Of a DNA stretch of 43,926 bases, positions 38,909-43,926 are shown piece by piece. This DNA comes from Bacillus sp. FJAT-27445 (GTDB lineage Bacteria; Bacillota; Bacilli; Bacillales; Cytobacillaceae): assembly GCF_001510665.1 (NCBI RefSeq), contig NZ_LMTI01000006.1, positions 1-43,926 on the forward strand. The letters are read 5' to 3'. The position numbers were made by a program, and so were the translations under genes. The notes beneath the pieces were generated by a model. It saw only the letters and a program-made list of their open reading frames with translations, had not been told where the DNA came from and ran no database searches. Positions within the stretch are counted from its first letter, which is position 1; each line of letters opens with the position of its first letter.

Positions 38909-39748
38909 ATGAACGGGGATGCTACATCTTTGCATGCTGATACCGGTGTTACATCTGGATTGTTTGTTGAGCGCTCTTTAAATGAAATTCGATTTTGGGC
39001 TAGGATCATGAAAGAACATTCTTTATTTCTTCGATTGGGTTTTAGAGCAGAAGATACACAACTAATCCAAGAAGCTAATCAATTTTATCGCATATTTGAA
39101 CGCATCGAACAAACTGCGCATTCCCTTAATAATCAAACAGACCCCGAACAAATAAGAAGATTTAATTCAGAAGTACAACAAGCTGCAACGAATATTTACG
39201 TATTTAAACGGAAAGTATTAAGTCTAATTCTCACATGCAAATTGCCAGGAGCAAATAATTTCCCGCTATTAGTTGACCATACAAGTAGGGAAGCAAATTA
39301 TTTTAGAAAACGATTAATTGAATTAAATGAAGGAAAATTACAAGCGCTTCCGGATGCCATTATTAAAGAGAATGTCTTCTTCTTAAGGATTATGGCAGAC
39401 CATGCCAAATTTATTGGTCATCTCCTTGATCCGTCAGAAAGGAAACTAGTTGATGTAGCACGGAATTTCAGCAATGATTTTGATCAATTGCTGTATCAAG
39501 CAGTGGACATAGAATCTATGAAGCCACAATCTCAAACAGTTCCACTTTTAGATCAATTCCTTGATCAAAATCGGGTTTCGGTCGCATCTCTTAGGGACTT
39601 CAAGAAAACAGCCCGTGATTTAATTGAGCAATGTAAAATAAAGAGCATTATTCATCCTCTATTAGCAGACCACGTTTTCCGGGAAGCCGATAGGTTCCTT
39701 GAAATCATTGATATGTTTGACGCGCATCTTACAGGCGGTACCCGATAA
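38909..39748 (+). CDS. DUF2935 (ferritin-like repeat) protein
   Basis: 279 residues from ATG 38909 behind GAGGAGG; the frame opens at 38870. Two similar helical halves have metal-type Glu/His residues: half 1 EIRFWARIMKEHSLFLRLG and DHTSREANYFRKRL; half 2 ENVFFLRIMADHAKFIGHLL and DHVFREADRFLEI. This is DUF2935, found in bacilli and clostridia and usually of unknown function. It is probably a cytoplasmic metal-binding four-helix protein. Confidence 0.87.
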   Translation: MNGDATSLHADTGVTSGLFVERSLNEIRFWARIMKEHSLFLRLGFRAEDTQLIQEANQFYRIFERIEQTAHSLNNQTDPEQIRRFNSEVQQAATNIYVFKRKVLSLILTCKLPGANNFPLLVDHTSREANYFRKRLIELNEGKLQALPDAIIKENVFFLRIMADHAKFIGHLLDPSERKLVDVARNFSNDFDQLLYQAVDIESMKPQSQTVPLLDQFLDQNRVSVASLRDFKKTARDLIEQCKIKSIIHPLLADHVFREADRFLEIIDMFDAHLTGGTR

Positions 39749-39839
39749 CCTAGATAACCGCTGAATGAAACATTTAAATATCAGAAAACAAGTGGTTAGT
39801 TAACTTGGTCAAAAGGATGGGATATTGATACAAAAAATT

Positions 39840-39868
39840 AGGCTGCCCTTTCGGGTAGTCTTTTTTTA
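39840..39868 (+). terminator. terminator after the DUF2935 gene
   Basis: AGGCTGCCC pairs with GGGTAGTCT (two wobble pairs) across TTTC, followed by TTTTTTT. Confidence 0.75.
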
Positions 39869-39932
39869 AATAGAATGTTGATAAAAAAATCAGCTATGAA
39901 TTGCCCCTGTTTGTCTCTCAAAATAGTGCGTA

Positions 39933-40367
39933 TTACTCTTCAAATTCCACATCATTTTGAATAACATCGACATTCTCTTTAGTCTTAATAAATTCAGTCA
40001 ACTCTTTAACTGAGGTTTCAGTAAGTTCGTAAGTTCCGCCATCGGAAGAATCCAAAGCTTGCATATAGCCCTTTCCGTTTGATGTGATCCATAAGTGATA
40101 ATCTGTGTAATCTCCCTCGAATGACAAGATTTTGATTGATAACGATGGCTTAGTTTTTATTGTTCTATCTTCATCCAATTTCTTGGCATCATTAACGGCA
40201 TTTACAAAAATGTGCTTGTCTTGTTTATGCAAAAGCACTTCAATCTGCTGATTTTTTATGCCATTTTCCCAATAATTCACGTCTACCTCTACAACATTAT
40301 CAATTTCATTTCCAAAATTTATAAATAAAAATATAGCAATACGGAAAAGCAAGAAAAGCTTTATCAT
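39933..40367 (-). CDS. uncharacterised exported protein
   Basis: 144 residues, ATG behind AGGAGAG on the minus strand. Residues 1-19 are a hydrophobic signal or anchor (IKLFLLFRIAIFLFINFG). The remainder is an alpha+beta domain: VVEVDVNYWENGIKNQQIEV, HIFVNAVNDAKKLDED and DYHLWITSNGKGYMQALD. It resembles the small exported lipoprotein-like domains of bacilli (YhfM type), but the match is only general. No lipobox is seen. Confidence 0.55.
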   Translation of the reverse strand: MIKLFLLFRIAIFLFINFGNEIDNVVEVDVNYWENGIKNQQIEVLLHKQDKHIFVNAVNDAKKLDEDRTIKTKPSLSIKILSFEGDYTDYHLWITSNGKGYMQALDSSDGGTYELTETSVKELTEFIKTKENVDVIQNDVEFEE

Positions 40368-40612
40368 AAAACTCTCTCCTTAAAAGTTCTGCTTCTAATT
40401 ATTCAAAATATCCTCTACCTTAATCTGGTTAAAATATTTAGATTTTTTTCATAGAGTTAAACCATTACTCAATACCCATTTTATTGGACAAGACATTAAT
40501 TATCCTTTTTTAGGAAAAATATTTGCTCAGCAATATATTGTATCACCCTTACCTCTGTAAAAAGATTATTTTTCTTAAAGATAGGAAAAATAATTTTGAG
40601 GTGGAGTCATTC

Positions 40613-41047
40613 ATGAAAATGCTAACCATATTAATTATTACGATTCCGATTTTGTTTTTTTGTTCAATTCCTGGATACGCTCAACCTAAAGAATGTCCTG
40701 TGTTAAGTGAATTGGAGCAAACATCCATCAAGGATAGAAAAGAAGTAATTGAAGCATTAACTACGCTAATACCAAAAACGTATGGAAATGGAATAGATGA
40801 TTTTCCTGACATATACACTAAATGGAATGTTGTAACCGCCAAACCTTTTCCTAAAACAGTTGGTAATAAAGAAGAAGAAGCCTATTTTGGAATGGCTAAG
40901 AACTTTTGTGGCAAAGAAATTGCTGAAAAGTCATGGCTTGTACGTTTGGATTTCCCAAAAGCACCGGGAGCTAACTTAGCCCAAGGTCAAATATTTGTAG
41001 CAAAAAGTAAGGAAAAAGGATGGTTTGTTTGGTTTCAATATCATTAA
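40613..41047 (+). CDS. uncharacterised secreted protein
   Basis: 144 residues from ATG 40613 (GAGGTGGAG 8 bases upstream); the longer frame from 40523 adds 30 residues before a clear signal peptide. The signal is MKMLTILIITIPILFFCSI, ending near GYA-QP. The mature part starts KECPVLSELEQTSIKDRKEV, has two Cys (CPV and FCGK) that could form a disulphide, and ends GWFVWFQYH. No family recognised. Confidence 0.62.
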   Translation: MKMLTILIITIPILFFCSIPGYAQPKECPVLSELEQTSIKDRKEVIEALTTLIPKTYGNGIDDFPDIYTKWNVVTAKPFPKTVGNKEEEAYFGMAKNFCGKEIAEKSWLVRLDFPKAPGANLAQGQIFVAKSKEKGWFVWFQYH

Positions 41048-41130
41048 ACTGCATTTCCAACGGGAAATTATGGCCTTGGGAGATATCAAACCTATTTAAA
41101 GAGCCCTTTGAAAAAATTCTTAGTAAATTT

Positions 41131-41186
41131 GCCCCTATTGGACAAAATATGGTACGGGGCAGTGCTGCTAAAAATTAGCACTTCCC
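41131..41186 (+). terminator. two adjacent hairpins before a small gene
   Basis: GCCCC/GGGGC (41131-41160) and AGTGCT/AGCACT (41161-41182) lie side by side. Neither has a strong T run. They may end the upstream transcript or form a leader structure of the next gene, whose ribosome binding site follows at 41198. Confidence 0.4.
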
Positions 41187-41212
41187 TATAAAAAATGAGG
41201 GAGTGAACTAAG

Positions 41213-41425
41213 ATGGCTGATACAAACGACGGTAAACGTAAAACTAATGATAGCGGGTCAATAGCATTTAATGTAGGGGTGGTTCCCGGGGATACGATGG
41301 CTACTGCTCTTGATCCATTTGGCAGCGTTGCAAGTGCTCCTACTGGCCAATCGCTGGAAAACAGGTCTGGGGTAGGTATTGTTGATAGCAACAATGAGGA
41401 CTCCGAAACAAAACAGGAGAAATAA
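41213..41425 (+). CDS. small hydrophilic protein of unknown function
   Basis: 70 residues, ATG behind GAGGGAG. It is hydrophilic and probably disordered at both ends (MADTNDGKRKTNDSGS and NNEDSETKQEK), with a central IAFNVGVVPGDTMATALDPFGS. It has no Cys and no membrane segment. The composition resembles small spore or cell-surface proteins of bacilli, but I cannot name a family. It has its own terminator. Confidence 0.55.
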   Translation: MADTNDGKRKTNDSGSIAFNVGVVPGDTMATALDPFGSVASAPTGQSLENRSGVGIVDSNNEDSETKQEK

Positions 41426-41448
41426 GTTAAGTGGGGTTATGGCATGCG

Positions 41449-41480
41449 ATGGACTTCCAATATGGGAGTCCATTTATTTT
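41449..41480 (+). terminator. terminator after the small hydrophilic protein gene
   Basis: ATGGACT pairs with AGTCCAT (with extra CC/GG pairing), followed by TTATTTTT. Confidence 0.75.
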
Positions 41481-41559
41481 TAAAAGTTATTATTTCGATT
41501 TTTATATTCATTCAGTATGATTGAAAGTATCGAATATCTTTGAAAAGGGGTAATAGAAG

Positions 41560-42057
41560 ATGATTTCTTTTAGAAATGTCCAATCTGCAGATTTAGAACA
41601 GCTGTTACATATTGAGAACGAAGGATTTTCAAAAGAGGAAGCCGCCACGAAAGATGCATTTGTGGAGAGGATTCAGTTGATACCTGATACATTTATTGTA
41701 GCAGAAAAGGAAGGGGAGATTCTTGGTTATATTAATGGGCCAATCATTAATCAATCTTACATAACAGATGATCTTTTTGAAAAAATCACAGAGAATCCGA
41801 AAAGAGGAGGATTTCAGAGCGTTTTAGGATTAGCGGTGGCCAAAAAGGCTAGAAATCAAGGAATTGCAAAAATCTTAATCGAAAAAATGGAACAGCTTGC
41901 AGCAGAAAATGAACGAGTAGGAATCACATTAACGTGCAAACAGGATTTAGTTCCCTTTTATGAAAAATGTGGATTTGTTAACCATGGCATGTCCGAATCA
42001 CAACATGGAGGAGTGCGGTGGTACAACATGGTTAAGTTGAGAGAAAATAAAGATTGA
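41560..42057 (+). CDS. GNAT acetyltransferase, AANAT-like subgroup
   Basis: 165 residues, ATG after AAAGGGGT. FIVAEKEGEILGYINGPII, then SVLGLAVAKKARNQGIAKILIEKMEQLA (acetyl-CoA loop RNQGIA) and LVPFYEKCGFVNHGMSESQHGG. The last motif is typical of bacterial relatives of arylalkylamine N-acetyltransferase. Possible amine substrate; unproven. Confidence 0.88.
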   Translation: MISFRNVQSADLEQLLHIENEGFSKEEAATKDAFVERIQLIPDTFIVAEKEGEILGYINGPIINQSYITDDLFEKITENPKRGGFQSVLGLAVAKKARNQGIAKILIEKMEQLAAENERVGITLTCKQDLVPFYEKCGFVNHGMSESQHGGVRWYNMVKLRENKD

Positions 42058-42171
42058 TCGTTCCGGTTCTACATACAATTCCTTACTATCGAGTAAAACA
42101 AACAATTCTAGGTTATTCAGTAACGGTTACTTTCAAATAATCAGTGCAGCCGGAGGAAAGAATTCAAGATG

Positions 42172-42195
42172 GATCGCTGCGGCGGTCTTTTTTGC
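42172..42195 (+). terminator. terminator after the GNAT gene
   Basis: GATCGC pairs with GCGGTC (one wobble) across TGCG, followed by TTTTTT. Confidence 0.7.
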
Positions 42196-42255
42196 TTTTT
42201 GTGCAGGTTTGTTGAAAATAAAACGTAAGCGAACACATTTAAGGAGGGTTTTATA

Positions 42256-42285
42256 TTGTTAAGGAAGAATATGTATGTAGAATAG
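42256..42285 (+). other. 9-codon mini-ORF (copy B)
   Basis: TTG start with AAGGAGGG upstream, peptide MLRKNMYVE, stop TAG. The same peptide is kept in copy A with synonymous differences. Confidence 0.45.
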
Positions 42286-42310
42286 ATAAAGCGATAAATG
42301 AGGTGAGTTT

Positions 42311-42577
42311 CTGGGACATTTATTAGGTGTTTTTACTTTTCTAATTCTATGCTTTATTAGCATCATCGGACTTATGAATCATTTTAGGGCTAATCGAAAA
42401 TATATATGTAAAAAGTGCTCACAGAAAATTAATGCCTCACAAATTGTGTGTCAACACTGTGGTACTTTTCTAGAAGAAAAATCGTTTGAAGGAAAAGGAG
42501 TTAAATATATGGCTCGGCATTATGATGGCAGATATAAGGAAGGGATGAAAAAGTTAGATAGACAGAATAAATTATAG
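42311..42577 (+). CDS. membrane-anchored zinc-ribbon protein, copy B
   Basis: If translation begins at CTG 42311, three bases after GAGGTGAG, the product has 88 residues. These are an N-terminal helix (HLLGVFTFLILCFISIIGL), then a zinc ribbon with CKKC and CQHC knuckles, then FLEEKSFEGKGVKYMARHYDGRYKEGMKK. The first ATG in frame (42374) lacks a ribosome binding site and drops the helix. CTG is a rare start, one change from TTG. It is probably a small membrane protein with its ribbon in the cytoplasm. Confidence 0.65.
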   Translation: MGHLLGVFTFLILCFISIIGLMNHFRANRKYICKKCSQKINASQIVCQHCGTFLEEKSFEGKGVKYMARHYDGRYKEGMKKLDRQNKL

Positions 42578-42602
42578 GGCTATCTAAAGGGTTAGAATTC
42601 GT

Positions 42603-42628
42603 TGCTGCTATTTAGGCAGCATTTTTTA
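42603..42628 (+). terminator. terminator of copy B
   Basis: TGCTGC pairs with GCAGCA across TATTTAG, followed by TTTTTT. A second identical hairpin (AGACAGG/CCTGTCT) follows at 42680-42698. Confidence 0.8.
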
Positions 42629-42703
42629 TTGTTAACGTGGGAGTTGATGAAGGATACAGTATTAAATGTGAAATAAAAACAGACAGGTTTCCCTGTCTCC
42701 CTT

Positions 42704-42865
42704 TTAATGGTTATCCATCTTGTCAGAAATAGATTTAAGGATAGTATTCCTTTCCTTCTGTATTTTAAGGAAATTTACTAAAAACCAAATCACAAAGACA
42801 ATTGGAGCCACGTAAAATAAAATTGTTAAAATTGGTAGAAAAGCAAAAACTGTATCACCTGACAT
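42704..42865 (-). CDS. small membrane protein (53 residues)
   Basis: ATG at 42865 behind GGGGGGTTAAGA on the minus strand. The product has SGDTVFAFLPILTILFYVAP and IVFVIWFLVNFLKIQ as two helices or one long hairpin, then a charged tail ending SISDKMDNH. Its stop lies within the right edge of the duplicated block, so the conserved hairpin there also terminates this gene. It resembles short bacillus membrane proteins of unknown role. Confidence 0.65.
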   Translation of the reverse strand: MSGDTVFAFLPILTILFYVAPIVFVIWFLVNFLKIQKERNTILKSISDKMDNH

Positions 42866-43101
42866 TCTTAACCCCCCTATTAGTTAATAATACCATAGGA
42901 GAGGAAGCCGTTTGTTATATTCAAAATCCAACTAATTGCTGTGATAAAAACATTATTTTTTGTATGTGCTAGTATTTTTGGCAAAGTAACACAGAGATAC
43001 TAATGCAGTTCTTCCTAATTGAACTTACAGATTAGTGAAAGAAAGCTAAACAGGTATAATAGAGATAAATGTAATCTTAAGAGGGAATTGGGGCGAATCA
43101 G

Positions 43102-43557
43102 ATGTCGCAAGATGGAATTGTTTTAGTAGCAAGTGTGTCAATCTTTAACGACGATAAAGTCTTGATTATAAAAGAGAATAAACCTACTGCAATTGATAAG
43201 TGGAACTTTCCAAGTGGCCATGTCGAAAACGGTGAGGACATTCTCTATTCAGCTCAGAGGGAAGTTAAAGAGGAAACTGGGTTTGATGTAAAACTAATTG
43301 GTACTACTGGTGTATATAATTTTGTTAGTAGTACTAACAATCAAGTTATTTTATTTCATTTTGTTGGTGAGGTTACAGGAGGTTCTCTAAATCTCGAAGA
43401 AGATGTAATTACTGACAGCAAGTGGATAAAAGTAAATGAACTTGTAACATTTGAAAACATAGACTTACGAGAACCCCGTGTAATAAGGCAAATAATTAAT
43501 AACTTAATACAAGAAAAAATTCACCCAACTAGCGTGTATAATGAGCAACTAATTTGA
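43102..43557 (+). CDS. Nudix hydrolase
   Basis: 151 residues, ATG after GAGGGAATTGGGG. The Nudix box is at 39-61: GHVENGEDILYSAQ, then REVKEETGF, all core residues present. IDKWNFPSGHVE is the usual strand before it. The C-terminal helix region (REPRVIRQIINNLIQ) is normal. It is the third complete Nudix protein in the window and not a close paralogue of the other two. Substrate unknown. Confidence 0.9.
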   Translation: MSQDGIVLVASVSIFNDDKVLIIKENKPTAIDKWNFPSGHVENGEDILYSAQREVKEETGFDVKLIGTTGVYNFVSSTNNQVILFHFVGEVTGGSLNLEEDVITDSKWIKVNELVTFENIDLREPRVIRQIINNLIQEKIHPTSVYNEQLI

Positions 43558-43566
43558 ATCGCCCTT

Positions 43567-43640
43567 GTTCAACTCCCAGTTGCTTTAGTCCAAGAAGGAG
43601 AAGTCACCTTTTTGTAGAATTTCCTTAATCGGCTATACAT
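43567..43640 (+). repeat. dispersed hairpin repeat, diverged copy
   Basis: GTTCAAC (43567-43573), then TGCTTTAGTCCAAGAAGGAG, AAGTCACC, TTTTT and GTAGAAT (43614-43620), tail TTCCTTAATCGGC. Loop and tail match the family; the stem has decayed (GTTGCTT versus AAGTCACC). Confidence 0.6.
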
Positions 43641-43845
43641 ATTCGACTTCCTATGGTGCTAAGCGATTTCTCGGAGATGAGTTGGAGTCTTTTGAAAAAC
43701 AATTGAATCAATTGATAAAACGAGTGTGTTTAAGGTACAAAAAAACACAAAGGTTATACTTGCCTTAAAAAATAACTGAGGTATATCGTATTCAGCTGGT
43801 GCTATTGCTTTTGGATGATAAAATGTACACATAAGGAGGCTGCAT

Positions 43846-43926
43846 ATGGGACGTGTAATCCTGATGATGAATGTGACGCTGGACGGTTGCTGTGACCACA
43901 CGCAGGTGATTGCGGATGAGGAGCTC
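43846..43926 (+). CDS. DHFR-fold (RibD C-terminal-like) protein, cut by window end
   Basis: ATG behind AAGGAGG opens a frame reading GRVILMMNVTLDGCCDHTQV and IADEEL to the end of the window. The strand VTLDG is the first-strand signature of the dihydrofolate-reductase-like family. Only 27 codons are visible. GC content rises sharply here, as in the related gene at 29830. Confidence 0.7.
   Translation, partial: MGRVILMMNVTLDGCCDHTQVIADEEL

Larger units (their letters stand above)
42210..42710 (+). repeat. segmental duplication, copy B
   Basis: This is the second copy of the block at 38229-38728. Changes are scattered single-base substitutions; the mini-ORF, zinc-ribbon gene and both hairpins are all retained. 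The right edge runs into the 3' end of a minus-strand gene. Confidence 0.92.

Noticed and set aside
17391-43640. True integron with attC sites
   Set aside because: The repeat ends resemble attC cores, but no integron integrase, attI or L boxes are visible and copies are shorter than typical attC sites. Kept only as a hypothesis.
43641-43845. Open frames on both strands before the last gene
   Set aside because: They lack ribosome binding sites and similarity. The stretch is treated as non-coding apart from the repeat.

Overview
The window is low-GC, densely coded DNA with strong AGGAGG-type ribosome binding sites, frequent TTG/GTG starts, lipobox lipoproteins and T-tailed hairpin terminators. 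It also carries a natA/natB/natK/natR-type locus, an MhqO-like dioxygenase and two ThrE-family exporter subunits. Together these point to the chromosome of a Bacillus-like firmicute (Bacillaceae). No rRNA, tRNA, prophage or plasmid functions were recognised. Most of the region is accessory: small, mostly single-gene units of resistance, detoxification or nucleotide-sanitising type, with several pseudogenes, repeats and an insertion sequence.

Layout. 1-7.8 kb: a 52-bp tandem repeat, two tandem alpha/alpha-toroid paralogues, a PspC-domain protein, a DUF2185/Imm33-like protein, a lipoprotein metalloprotease, a truncated deaminase, Nudix and DinB-fold proteins and decayed membrane genes beside a 12-base G run. 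7.8-15.3 kb: a ThrE-type exporter pair (one subunit frameshifted), a GMC oxidoreductase, a MarR - ring-cleaving dioxygenase - pirin cluster (quinone/electrophile stress type), and an SDR convergent with a GntR/FCD regulator, both preceded by AT palindromes. 15.6-22.8 kb: small single genes (GrpB, DinB fold, Clp_N-GNAT fusion, acidic proteins), a chimeric TPR/Nudix gene remnant and an anchored erythromycin-esterase-family protein. 22.99-26.49 kb: a DUF1697 gene split by a complete IS21-family element of 2,941 bp with a 5-bp target duplication and an unusual third ORF. 26.5-31.1 kb: methyltransferase, Nudix, an AAC(6')-like acetyltransferase, GNAT, YCII and a GC-rich DHFR-fold gene, a TPR protein and a second 52-bp tandem array. 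31.2-34.0 kb: a membrane-protein pair, a MarR regulator with a palindromic candidate operator, GNAT and an MBL-fold hydrolase. 34.2-38.1 kb: natK-natR two-component genes divergent from natA-natB. 38.2-43.9 kb: a 0.5-kb segmental duplication (membrane-anchored zinc-ribbon gene, mini-ORF and terminators), a group II intron scrap, a DUF2935 protein, secreted proteins, GNAT, Nudix and the start of another DHFR-like gene.

How it fits together. Two regulatory modules are readable from the DNA. NatR (LytTR) probably activates natAB through two direct repeats abutting the natA promoter. The first MarR protein probably controls itself and the dioxygenase-pirin genes through a motif present twice. The most unusual theme is a dispersed hairpin repeat of about 50-75 bp (seven better copies or half-copies plus shorter matches). 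Its inner stem is GGTGCTT/AAGCACC followed by T6, and the best copies have outer arms close to ATTCAAC and GTTGAAT. It punctuates the small-gene region, and that region contains the clearest signs of gene shuffling (chimeric remnants, mutated start codons, duplicated blocks).
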